A stretch of 64,000 nucleotides of DNA from Sinorhizobium sp. B11 (GTDB taxonomy: Bacteria; Pseudomonadota; Alphaproteobacteria; Rhizobiales; Rhizobiaceae), in NCBI GenBank assembly GCA_039725955.1, contig CP091034.1, positions 496,001-560,000 on the forward strand, written 5' to 3'. The stretch's first letter is position 1; the number at the start of each line of letters is the position of its first letter. A program made the position numbers and the translations under genes. A model generated the notes under the pieces. That model ran no database searches. It saw only the letters and a list, made by a program, of their open reading frames with translations, and was not told the origin of the DNA. Below, piece by piece: positions 52,708 to 60,049 of the stretch.

Positions 52708-54011
52708 TGACGGATACCAACGCTTTGCTTGCGACCTTCCATGATATGCCGGCCATGGTGAACCCCGGCATGCAAGCCATGTTTGAAGCATTCCTCCGAT
52801 CCGCGCAAACCACGCTCACCCAGATAGAGACGCCGAAAGGCAAAGTCGCGATGCAGGATGACTTCTGGCCGGCGCCGGACAGCTGGCTTGCAGCCTATCG
52901 CCCCTATGTCGTGAAAGACGGGATTCTGATGATCCCCGTCAAAGGCGTGCTTCTGTTCGGTGTCGGTTACGCGATAGGGGACTACGCTACTGGCTATGTC
53001 TACATCACGAAGGCGCTTGAGCGCGGCCTAGCGGACCCGAATGTCAAAGGTATCGCGCTCATAGTTGACTCTCCTGGCGGCCATGTCGCCGGCAATTTCG
53101 ATCTGGCTGACAAGATTTTTGCCGCCCGCGTTCAGAAGCCGATTCATGCTTTTGCTGCCGAAAATGCCTACTCGGCCGCCTATTCGATCGCGTCGGCCTG
53201 CAAGACGGTGACGGTCGCCAGGACCGGAGGAGTCGGCTCGATCGGCGTCGTCACCATCCATCTGGACGTTAGCAAGGCCATGGATAACGCGGGTTTGAAG
53301 GTGACCTTCATCCACTATGGCCAGCATAAGGTCGACGGGAATGGCTATCAGGCGTTGCCGGCCGACGTCAGGGACAGGATCCAGGCTCGCATCGATGGCT
53401 TTGGTGAGCTTTTCGTATCGACGGTGGCACGGAATCGAAAGCTTGATGCGCAAGCGGTTCGGGATACTGAGGCGCTTACATTTGGCGCCGATGAAGCGCT
53501 TGCATTGGGCCTGGCCGACAAGATCGGGACCATCGACGACGCTGCCGTGAACTTTGCGGCATACCTTTCCACTCCGGAGGAAGGCACCATGATTGGAAAC
53601 GGGCAGACCGGATCGGCTATCGTTGCGCCTGTGGTGCAAGCCCCGCCGCTTTCAAAGGCCGAGTTGGCCTTGCGGCATGCCGGTTTTTCGCCTCGTGGGC
53701 CTGTCTCAGGACACACTTCTGCCTCCTACCTCACCACACCAAAGGAAGAGACCATGACCGCAAGCAGTTCCGCGGCGTCGAGGGTGCCAGCGCCGAAAGC
53801 CGAACCACTATCGAAGGCTGAGCGAGCATTGCGGGCAGCCGGTTTTCCACCTGGAGATCCTGTATCGGAACGCGCATCCGCCACGTTCGAACCTGACCGA
53901 ATCCGGAACGGATCATCGGCCGTGACACCTTCTTCGGCGGGACGACGCAGCCCATTGATGTCGAAGGCAGAACGCGCGCTTCAACAGTTCTTTCCAGCAC
54001 AAAAAGGTTGA
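52707..54011 (+). CDS. S49-family phage head protease with repeated C-terminal tail
   Basis: A 434-aa protein. Residues about 60-300 form a SppA/lambda gpC-like serine protease: VDSPGGHVAGN, ENAYSAAYSIAS with Ser156 as nucleophile, GSIGVVTIHLD and HYGQHKVDGNGYQ supplying the Lys. It matures the head during assembly. The C-terminal 130 residues hold three repeats of a SKAERALxxAGF-type unit (about 310, 365 and 418) joined by disordered linkers. In lambda the gpC C-terminus is the scaffold gpNu3, so these may be a degenerate scaffold. Reading continues from the portal gene by an overlapping start. Confidence 0.88.
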   Translation: MTDTNALLATFHDMPAMVNPGMQAMFEAFLRSAQTTLTQIETPKGKVAMQDDFWPAPDSWLAAYRPYVVKDGILMIPVKGVLLFGVGYAIGDYATGYVYITKALERGLADPNVKGIALIVDSPGGHVAGNFDLADKIFAARVQKPIHAFAAENAYSAAYSIASACKTVTVARTGGVGSIGVVTIHLDVSKAMDNAGLKVTFIHYGQHKVDGNGYQALPADVRDRIQARIDGFGELFVSTVARNRKLDAQAVRDTEALTFGADEALALGLADKIGTIDDAAVNFAAYLSTPEEGTMIGNGQTGSAIVAPVVQAPPLSKAELALRHAGFSPRGPVSGHTSASYLTTPKEETMTASSSAASRVPAPKAEPLSKAERALRAAGFPPGDPVSERASATFEPDRIRNGSSAVTPSSAGRRSPLMSKAERALQQFFPAQKG

Positions 54012-54164
54012 GAGTACCTATCCTGGCGCCGATTGGCATCAGTCGCATTGGAGTTGGAATTAACGTTCAGCACCCGAGGTGATGACGCCGAAGCGTTGGA
54101 ATATGATCGAGGCACGCTGCCGAGGACAAGTTACTAATCTGGCTTAACCCCGCCACTCAATCCT

Positions 54165-54446
54165 TTAGTGATACCTAAAATCACCGGAGGGCTGACACAA
54201 CTCGAAATCACTCAAGAGCCTGATGGCCCGTGCGACAAACGTTTCCCCGGTCTCCGAGTTCTCCCGTGCAGTGGCGGCCGCGTCTTGCAATATCTCTGCA
54301 GCCAAAACTTCCATCTCGTTCCAACTCGGATACTGTTGAAGCTTAGCTACTCCCGCAGAGTATTGCAGCATCGATGCGAGCGAACGCAGGACCGACTCCC
54401 GCCGTTCAGCGCTCATACGCCCTAGGGTCGATCTGGGGGTGGACAT
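54165..54446 (-). CDS. Hypothetical small helical protein
   Basis: A 93-aa, all-helical protein, unrecognised: MSTPRSTLGRMSAERRESVL, then EMEVLAAEILQDAAATAREN and ARAIRLLSDFELCQPSGDF. The start at 54446 has GGAG spaced about 6 bases upstream. It is the last of a leftward series of small genes, tail-to-tail with the S49 gene. Confidence 0.6.
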   Translation of the reverse strand: MSTPRSTLGRMSAERRESVLRSLASMLQYSAGVAKLQQYPSWNEMEVLAAEILQDAAATARENSETGETFVARAIRLLSDFELCQPSGDFRYH

Positions 54447-54598
54447 GGCACGCTCCATAAAGGGGGCTGTCCGAAAGATGACCGAGAAGTGGCGACAACC
54501 ATTCTCCGGATGAGCTTGTTATTCAAGTAGGGCGTTCGCTGGTTGCTACAAGCCTTTGGATTTAGTACCTCGGCGCACCCCGCCGCCCCACATCAAAA

Positions 54599-54624
54599 GG
54601 AGCCCTCCGAGTGTGGGGGGCTCC
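54599..54624 (-). terminator. Rho-independent terminator (leftward)
   Basis: On the minus strand GGAGCCC and GGGCTCC arms are followed by TTTTG, 106 bp beyond the stop of the 54730-55104 gene. It separates that gene from the 93-aa gene downstream. The surrounding intergenic stretch (54447-54729) has no gene. Confidence 0.65.
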
Positions 54625-54729
54625 AAGAAGCTTAGATGCCGGAACAGGTACCAAACGGCCAAGCTAGACAGTAGGCTCACACAGCTCGTGTATTAGCGAA
54701 TCAATTCGGCTGATCCTCAAAGGCCGACC

Positions 54730-55104
54730 TCATTTGAGCGAAAATGAATACCCGCAAGGTCGGCTTGCCTGCCAGGCGGGGCGAGTTTGAGAAAAGGAGA
54801 GAATATAAAATTCAGCAATTGACGCTCTGTCCGAAAATTCGATGGGAACGTTTTCGGCGCGTGGCTGGATGTTTCGATGTCCTCCCTTCTGCAACGTGTA
54901 GCGACAGGATTCATCGATCACAACGGAGAACAGTATTGTCCGCGATGTGCCAGTGGTGATCTTGTAGGAACGACTAGTTCCCAACGATTGCCCGACGACA
55001 TCGATTCGATCATGGAGGTGGAGGGTTTCGAGCGGCTCGGTTCGCGCGCTGACGGGCTGGGCGGCGACTATTGCGACCAACAATACCCGATTGAGTTTCG
55101 ACAT
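54730..55104 (-). CDS. Small secreted hypothetical protein
   Basis: A 124-aa protein with a signal peptide (MSKLNRVLLVAIVAAQPVSA, likely cut after VSA). The mature domain of about 100 residues is beta-rich (YKITTGTSRTILFSVVIDES) with two cysteines, and ends SRPCGYSFSLK. No family was recognised. The start is supported by the signal peptide. It is transcribed leftward, and a terminator lies 106 bp beyond its stop. Confidence 0.65.
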   Translation of the reverse strand: MSKLNRVLLVAIVAAQPVSARTEPLETLHLHDRIDVVGQSLGTSRSYKITTGTSRTILFSVVIDESCRYTLQKGGHRNIQPRAENVPIEFSDRASIAEFYILSFSQTRPAWQASRPCGYSFSLK

Positions 55105-55190
55105 GACGTCTCCCCGCGCGTATACTCAGAACAAACAGCAAGGGAAATCGCCAGCTCCATCACCATTTCGGACATCGATGGAATGGTGGC

Positions 55191-55445
55191 TTAGCAAAAA
55201 GCCTGAACACGCAACAGGTATTCCATAGCGCGACGCCTGCTATCACAAATCCTCGCCAGAAACGCGTTATCCGTTTCCGCTGAAGCGCGGCTGGCCCGGC
55301 GCGCTCTGACAATCGCCGTCTGACTGACAAGAAGCTTTGTTATCTTGTCGACCCTGTCTTCGGCGAACCTTAGTTCTTTCTTTCGAGAACTGTAACTTTT
55401 CACCTGCTTGATCCGCGTGAAAGCCGTTTTGCTGCGGTCATTCAT
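55191..55445 (-). CDS. Hypothetical basic small protein
   Basis: An 84-aa, Arg/Lys/Ser-rich protein, unrecognised (MNDRSKTAFTRIKQVKSYSS, then KITKLLVSQTAIVRARRASR). It lies in the leftward block of small element genes. The composition leaves some doubt that it is coding. Confidence 0.45.
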   Translation of the reverse strand: MNDRSKTAFTRIKQVKSYSSRKKELRFAEDRVDKITKLLVSQTAIVRARRASRASAETDNAFLARICDSRRRAMEYLLRVQAFC

Positions 55446-55512
55446 CTCAAAGACTTCCTGAAGTGTGAGTTGGCGAATGGCGATTTCTGAACAGACGGAT
55501 CAGCAATGGGCG

Positions 55513-55722
55513 TTAGCGGAGTTGCGCGATTCCGAGTTTGATGACCTTGATAAAATCGCTCATCCGCTCGCCACGGCTATTCTGATATTCTTCCAGGGTA
55601 GGGGTAGTGAGGGTGGCATCAGCGAGCGCAGAAATGCGATTGTCTTTCACAGCCCTGGCGCCGAGAGCCCAAATTCGGTCAAAAAGTAACCGGTCTAGTT
55701 CTTTGTCTGGCAGAGGGTCCAC
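55513..55722 (-). CDS. Hypothetical small protein (GTG start)
   Basis: A 69-aa acidic helical protein (LPDKELDRLLFDRIWALGAR) reading from GTG 55720-55722; no strong ribosome-binding site was seen. It is in line with neighbouring leftward small genes. Low support; no family was recognised. Confidence 0.4.
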   Translation of the reverse strand: MDPLPDKELDRLLFDRIWALGARAVKDNRISALADATLTTPTLEEYQNSRGERMSDFIKVIKLGIAQLR

Positions 55723-55811
55723 ATTACAGTCCGATAAGGTTTGTTTGGCAGGGCGAACGGTGACCGGAGCTGAGGTTCATGCCTAGACACCATTACGCTC
55801 CTCATCGTGGC

Positions 55812-55928
55812 TCATATCAAAGGTATGGTAACCACGAGGATGCCAATGAGCGCGGCTGTGAGCACTGATGTCTCGATGAGAAAGACGGTGATTTGCCGTC
55901 CTGTGAAGTCTGGAAAATAATATCGCAT
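55812..55928 (-). CDS. 38-aa single-helix membrane peptide
   Basis: A small ORF: MRYYFPDFTGRQITVFLIET, then SVLTAALIGILVVTIPLI, a single hydrophobic helix at the C-terminus. TAGGA sits 7-8 bases before the ATG. It resembles the small peptide at 50315-50449 in design but not in sequence. Function unknown. Confidence 0.5.
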   Translation of the reverse strand: MRYYFPDFTGRQITVFLIETSVLTAALIGILVVTIPLI

Positions 55929-56043
55929 GATTTTTCCTACTTAAAAATTCATTCTACAAACGTACCGTATCACCGTTTTCTGAAAAATATTTTTTTATTT
56001 TCGTAAATACTAAAGTTTTTAGCTTGATGTAAGCGGCTCCTCC

Positions 56044-56148
56044 TCACCGCACGCGATGGGCCTCGTCTTTCGTGACGAGATAGTCGTGCTCGCTGATGAA
56101 GGTGACGAGCCAAAGCCCGCGTCCAATTCGCACAGCTAGTGACTTCAT
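56044..56148 (-). CDS. 34-aa small ORF
   Basis: MKSLAVRIGRGLWLVTFISE, then HDYLVTKDEAHRVR. AAGAGG lies 5-8 bases before the start. It is short and hydrophilic with a small aromatic core, in the leftward small-gene block. Similar tiny soluble peptides are common in rhizobial phages, but coding status is only suggestive. Confidence 0.4.
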   Translation of the reverse strand: MKSLAVRIGRGLWLVTFISEHDYLVTKDEAHRVR

Positions 56149-56375
56149 GACAGCCTCTTGTTCGACAGGAGGACATCACGGCGTGCGGCTTTCGATCTAG
56201 TCGCACATGTGAGGGGGCAAAAAGATGCCCGCCGAAGCGGGCAGGTCCAAGTGGAAAGGAGGGACCGCACGACCGATGCTGTAGAAGGGTTAGTGGGCGT
56301 GCGCATCAGCCGCACGGTCCATGAGCCCATAACTGCCAATGCCCCGCCAAAAGTTCCAGGAAGAGGGCGCCGATC

Positions 56376-56639
56376 CTATCGCGCCAATATATTGACCTCG
56401 ATTGCGGCCGCGACGAAGGCCTCGCGGGCCTCTCCCAATGAGCCAAATCGCGTGATGGCAAGGTCACAAGCACTCCGAGCTCGTTCGTAGTGCGGGCCAC
56501 GTTCGGCTGGCCATCTGTTGGAAAGATAATTCAAGGCTTCCTGTGGGCCGTCGATTGTCTCGGTCATCCCGCGACCAATTCTGACATAAACCGGTATGTC
56601 CCAAATGGATAGGTGGATGTCGCTTTTCTCCTGGCTCAT
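56376..56639 (-). CDS. DUF982 family protein (element copy)
   Basis: An 87-aa protein of the rhizobial DUF982 family: LSIWDIPVYVRIGRGMTETI, GPQEALNYLSNRWPAERGPH and ARSACDLAITRFGSLGEARE. Function unknown. It has the same layout as the chromosomal copy at 31725-31967 outside the element (WP motif, AR(S)AC pattern, C-terminal AREAF), but the two are clearly diverged. Confidence 0.8.
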   Translation of the reverse strand: MSQEKSDIHLSIWDIPVYVRIGRGMTETIDGPQEALNYLSNRWPAERGPHYERARSACDLAITRFGSLGEAREAFVAAAIEVNILAR

Positions 56640-56963
56640 ATATTCCCTCCATTTGTTATCGCGGGGATTATTTTAGTACGCGTGTCCAGGCCGGCAATTT
56701 AAAAAGTTAAATGCGACGCAGCATTAGCATTTGGTCCGATCATAGGCGTTCAAGTGCCCGCGCCCAGGTTTTAATATGATAGGCAGAGGCCCGATCCCTC
56801 GTGTTGATCGGGCCTCCCCGTTTGCCACCTCGTCAGGGTGAGCGTGGCGCGGGTCGAGTACAATCCCGGTCTCCGGTCGTCAATCACCCCGCCGCCCATT
56901 CATTTGGACGGCTTTTTCGCATGAGCATAGCATTCGCATTGAAAGGGCAGGGCAACGAAAAGG
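56640..56963. other. Gene-free stretch with stem-loop
   Basis: Nothing convincing is coded in these 324 bp. A perfect 10-bp-arm hairpin AGGCCCGATC-N9-GATCGGGCCT lies at 56787-56815; without a U-run it is more likely an mRNA structure or binding site than a terminator. The promoter of the following rightward gene should lie here. Confidence 0.5.
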
Positions 56964-57590
56964 ATGTCAGACGACATGAGCAACAACAATGACGCCCATC
57001 GGGTCTATACCGATGCCATCACCGCCCAGCTCGGCGAGAGGGTCACTAATCTCGGGCGCCGGCAAACGGATCTCGAGACCGAGGTCCGATCCGGCTTCAA
57101 GAACATCGACACTGCCGTCACCTCTCTTGCGAACGAAACGCGTGCATCGATCGCGGCGTTGTCTACGAACCTTGCGGAGCGCAACAAGCCGCAATGGCAG
57201 GCCCTTGGTGTGGCATTGACATTCGCGGCAATGCTCGGCGGTCTGGCATACCTACCGATCCGAGAGGCAACCAGCGATCTGAAGGCGTCCGTCAATATCC
57301 TGGCTGACAAGATGGTCACTCAACAGGAACTGGAATGGCGTACTGCTCGATCGGCGGAGGATAGAGCCCGGACCGACGCCGCGGTGAAGGACCTTCGCGA
57401 CGCGCAGGTACCACGCGAAGAGCTCGACCGCGTCCGTGAAGCTCTCTTAGCCTGTCGCAATGCCCCTCGGTCAGCCGCGATGCTCTCTCGCCGTCGCCTC
57501 CCACCCTTGTTGCGGCAGGATCCACTGTCGCACCAAGAAGCAAAGCCGCCGTTCCAGCGCCACTGGTTTTCCTTGCCCGATGTGGTTTGA
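56964..57590 (+). CDS. Phage-type coiled-coil membrane protein, C-terminus possibly frameshifted
   Basis: A 208-aa protein with an N-terminal coiled coil (TAQLGERVTNLGRRQTDLET), a single membrane segment near residue 80-98 (WQALGVALTFAAMLGGLAYL) and a C-terminal charged helix to about 165. Similar proteins occur in rhizobial prophages. After residue 165 (LLACRNAPRSA) the reading turns Arg/Pro-rich, while the overlapping frame (stop at 57689) encodes an open stretch ending in a hydrophobic helix (ILFPIIAGVILLALPGQVLP). A one-base shift may have fused two pieces; alternatively the second frame is an Rz1-like overlapping gene. ATG 56976 is an alternative start. Confidence 0.55.
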   Translation: MSDDMSNNNDAHRVYTDAITAQLGERVTNLGRRQTDLETEVRSGFKNIDTAVTSLANETRASIAALSTNLAERNKPQWQALGVALTFAAMLGGLAYLPIREATSDLKASVNILADKMVTQQELEWRTARSAEDRARTDAAVKDLRDAQVPREELDRVREALLACRNAPRSAAMLSRRRLPPLLRQDPLSHQEAKPPFQRHWFSLPDVV

Positions 57591-57926
57591 TCGACCTGAA
57601 TACGGCCCACATTCTCTTCCCCATCATAGCCGGTGTTATCCTGCTTGCCCTCCCAGGCCAGGTTTTACCTGCCATCGATGGCTTGTGCTGAATCGGGGCA
57701 CTTTCTGCGAAGCTTCACATCTTGGAGACGATGATTCCTCCAACCGAGCACATTGCCGGAACTTTGCTCGGCCGCCCGGGTTCATACGTGGGCCGTGCAG
57801 TCGGGGATCTGACCCTGACCCCACTAAAGTCGGCTGTGCGGTCCACCCTAGGCCAGTTCAACCCGCCATGGACGCGGAGATCCCGGGGCACTGAGCTTTC
57901 TTGGTGGCGTCTTTCATCTGCCGCTA
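57591..57926. other. Region without a clear gene
   Basis: It contains the tail of the alternative frame of the previous gene (to 57689) and an open frame from ATG 57731 to 57952 with GGAG before it. The latter predicts MIPPTEHIAGTLLGRPGSYV and onward, but it has no recognisable domain and runs 26 bp into the opposite gene. Not called. Confidence 0.4.
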
Positions 57927-58226
57927 TTATCCGCAATCGACGCAAGGCTTGAGAACGCCGATCAAGGCGAACACGATGCCGAGCAGGATGAACGACGTCG
58001 TTGCCACCCAAACAGGCCAGGCGATGAGGAACTTCTGTCTCGGCGTTGCCCAGTCCTCATCATGATCTGGAAAGTCAGATCGCTGGAGCTTGGGGCCGAA
58101 ATCTTCGCGGAAATCAAATCCATTTCTGAAATAGAATATGAACGACCGGATATACCAATACCAGCTATAGGCGCAAAATCCGCCCACGAAGCACGCGAGA
58201 ATCCAAAGCACAACATTGTCGCTCAA
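57927..58226 (-). CDS. Two-helix membrane protein, tandem paralog 1
   Basis: A 99-aa protein with two transmembrane helices (LWILACFVGGFCAYSWYWYI and WPVWVATTSFILLGIVFALI) around a hydrophilic loop (NGFDFREDFGP). It ends in CVDCG, a possible zinc or disulfide pair. The start is TTG directly after an in-frame-independent TGA (TGATTG). The neighbour at 58275 is a clear paralog in architecture, start type and context. Confidence 0.7.
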   Translation of the reverse strand: MSDNVVLWILACFVGGFCAYSWYWYIRSFIFYFRNGFDFREDFGPKLQRSDFPDHDEDWATPRQKFLIAWPVWVATTSFILLGIVFALIGVLKPCVDCG

Positions 58227-58274
58227 TCACGTCTCCCCATCGACATTGCAAAGGCAACACGGCGCATTATTGGC

Positions 58275-58589
58275 CTAAATAGGAAACCCGTCGCCTCCGC
58301 ATTCAATGCATCGCTTGACGATCCCCAACAGCATTGAGAGCGTCAGGATCGACAGCAGGGAGGTTACGGCCAGCACGAAAGGCATGCCGAAGTAGAACTT
58401 CGCTTTCGGCGACGAGAAGAACCGGTGACCTTCGTCTCGCGAAAAATAGTCAGGCCCGAAATCTTTGCTGAAATCGAAACCGTTCCTGCGGTAGAAGATG
58501 ATGGATCTAACGTACCAGTACCAAGTGTAGGCGCAAAAGCTGCCCACCAGACATAGGCCGATCCAGAGCCACATATTGTCTTCGTTCAA
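58275..58589 (-). CDS. Two-helix membrane protein, tandem paralog 2
   Basis: A 104-aa protein matching the previous gene: LWIGLCLVGSFCAYTWYWYV, SIIFYRRNGFDFSKDFGP, the second helix, then CIECGG. The TTG start at 58587-58589 follows the upstream gene's TGA with no gap (TGATTGAACGA). Function unknown; the CxxC end and the CAYxWYWYVRS core are shared by both copies. ATG 58574 is an alternative start. Confidence 0.7.
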   Translation of the reverse strand: MNEDNMWLWIGLCLVGSFCAYTWYWYVRSIIFYRRNGFDFSKDFGPDYFSRDEGHRFFSSPKAKFYFGMPFVLAVTSLLSILTLSMLLGIVKRCIECGGDGFPI

Positions 58590-58880
58590 TCAGGCTTTCC
58601 CATCAACATCGCCATCTTCGTCGAGCATATGCACCGGCAGATAGGTGTTCTTTTCCATCCACTCCCGGACGATGATGCGAACGGTATCATTGCGCGTCTT
58701 GCCGAACTCGTCAGACAGATCCCGAAGAGCCTCTTCTATCTCGTCGTCGAAGGCGATCGATCCGGAGTTGCGTAAGAGCAACGCGGCGCGGCGGAGCAAT
58801 ATCTGCACGTCGGCCCTGGAAATGTCGCCGATCCGATCAGCGGCATCTTCGAGGCGGGTGGCGGTGTCGGATGTGACCAT
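58590..58880 (-). CDS. Hypothetical protein with ribbon-helix-helix-like C-terminus
   Basis: A 96-aa protein. The first part is helical (EDAADRIGDISRADVQILLR), and the second half (DEFGKTRNDTVRIIVREWME) has the pattern of an RHH DNA-binding unit. It ends DGDVDGKA. It reads straight into the paralog 2 gene. A DNA-level remnant of its last seven codons lies before paralog 1, showing that the duplication included this gene's 3' end. Confidence 0.55.
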   Translation of the reverse strand: MVTSDTATRLEDAADRIGDISRADVQILLRRAALLLRNSGSIAFDDEIEEALRDLSDEFGKTRNDTVRIIVREWMEKNTYLPVHMLDEDGDVDGKA

Positions 58881-58898
58881 GGTGTCCCTACTCGTCTA

Positions 58899-59351
58899 CT
58901 ACAACTCATCTAAGAGCTTGCGGTGTCGCTCATGCATCTCTTTCGATCGTTTATGATGATTCAATATTTGGTCGGTCGTGTCGCGCCACGGCTCATCGCC
59001 AGTTTTGCTCTGGTGCCTCAGGCGACCGGCCTCGATTGCGTCGATCTCAGCCTCATGGAAGCTGATCCACTCATCGATTTGTTTTCGAGCTGAATCCAGA
59101 TAAGAATCGTTCATAGGCTTTCCCCCCTTCTTTGTTCGGGCCGCCTTTGATTTCCTAGCGCGCTCGCGTATCTCCAGCATCTTCTGTTCGCGCGCTCGAT
59201 GGTCTGCAAGTTCTCGCTCGAGCCGTTCATAGATGGGTATGCATTTGTATCCTTCTGCACCAAGGCGCACCGTCACCTCTGCCAAGCGATCGAGAGCATG
59301 TTCGATACGCTTCGCAGTAATCGGCTTATCTGACTGGTCCCTTGAGGTCAT
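58899..59351 (-). CDS. Hypothetical charged protein, first half paralogous to neighbour
   Basis: A 150-aa protein. Residues 10-75 (RIEHALDRLAEVTVRLGAEG, YKCIPIYERLERELADHR) are a paralog of the next upstream protein. A basic segment (ARKSKAARTKKGGK) leads into a second helical half starting at MNDSYLDSARKQIDEW, which may be a once separate gene now fused. The start overlaps the upstream stop by 4 bp (ATGA). No family was recognised. Confidence 0.6.
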   Translation of the reverse strand: MTSRDQSDKPITAKRIEHALDRLAEVTVRLGAEGYKCIPIYERLERELADHRAREQKMLEIRERARKSKAARTKKGGKPMNDSYLDSARKQIDEWISFHEAEIDAIEAGRLRHQSKTGDEPWRDTTDQILNHHKRSKEMHERHRKLLDEL

Positions 59352-59587
59352 GTGGTGCTGGCCGGTTTAGCTAGTTTTCGTCTTTCTTTCGAACGTTGAG
59401 CGCGCTCGCGAATTGCGCGCCTATCGTCTTCCAGTGTTTTGAGCCGCGTGAGCTCTTCGTCGAGCTTCTTGTAGACAGGCACCCATTTCCACCCCTCGCG
59501 GCCTTTCCGAACGATGAACTCAGCAAGCAGATCAAGAGCGCTCTCAATGCGCTCGATCGTGACGGGCTTGATCGGCGAACGCATCAT
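59348..59587 (-). CDS. Hypothetical charged protein, paralog of the N-terminal half of neighbour
   Basis: A 79-aa protein: MMRSPIKPVTIERIESALDL, REGWKWVPVYKKLDEELTRL and basic KERRKLAKP at the end. It shares the RIExALDxLAE, EGxKxxPxYxxLxxEL and RERAxRSK patterns with the downstream gene. The start at 59587 has GGGAGCG before it; an in-frame ATG at 59617 is the alternative. Confidence 0.6.
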   Translation of the reverse strand: MMRSPIKPVTIERIESALDLLAEFIVRKGREGWKWVPVYKKLDEELTRLKTLEDDRRAIRERAQRSKERRKLAKPASTT

Positions 59588-59643
59588 CGTCGCTCCCAAC
59601 GAAAAAACTCTCTGCACTTTTCGCTGACGACGGGGTCCGCGTT

Positions 59644-59895
59644 CTACCGGAGAGCGCGGACTGCCGACAGCGTCTGGCCGGTCACGTGGTAGGAGAGAAA
59701 ATTGTCTTCGATCTTAGTCAAAACGAAGTGCTTTCCGGTCGCCTTAAGTGCTGCCTCAATTTCCGACATGCCGCTATCACTCGCCAGGGTGACTAAATAC
59801 AAGCTGTCCGATTGAGGTTTGCCGTGAGACTGGAGTGCTACCACCGCTTCCATCCACGTGTTGTCGTCCGGCAGATAGATCATATAGCGATTCAT
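59644..59895 (-). CDS. Small SinR-like hypothetical protein at the right end of the element
   Basis: An 83-aa alpha/beta protein (MNRYMIYLPDDNTWMEAVVA, ALKATGKHFVLTKIEDNFLS). The overall pattern suggests a ferredoxin-like fold of the SinR/Cas2-like phage type, but that is a loose impression. The start at 59895 follows GGAGAACCTG; a longer frame that reaches into the tRNA was rejected. It is the last gene before the right attachment site. Confidence 0.55.
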   Translation of the reverse strand: MNRYMIYLPDDNTWMEAVVALQSHGKPQSDSLYLVTLASDSGMSEIEAALKATGKHFVLTKIEDNFLSYHVTGQTLSAVRALR

Positions 59896-59936
59896 CAGGT
59901 TCTCCATCGAGTCGTTTGGAACGACAAGAGAACATG

Positions 59937-59957
59937 CTGCACGGATTTTGCACGGAT
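59937..59957. other. Putative integrase arm-type site, right
   Basis: The same 21 bp as at 32224-32244 (two TGCACGGAT units spaced 2 bp apart), 92 bp inside attR and in the same orientation. Confidence 0.6.
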
Positions 59958-60049
59958 TTTCTGCGCAATTCGCGTTCTGTTCCGCGCTTTCATGCTGGTT
60001 TAAGCAGCCGGCGCACGAGTATCTGCGCTGTATCCGATTGATTCTCTTA

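Noticed and set aside
57722..57952. A possible 73-75-aa gene (MIPPTEHIAG and onward) on the plus strand
   Set aside because: A GGAG lies close by but the protein has no recognisable features, the end is basic filler, and it runs into the convergent, better supported gene.
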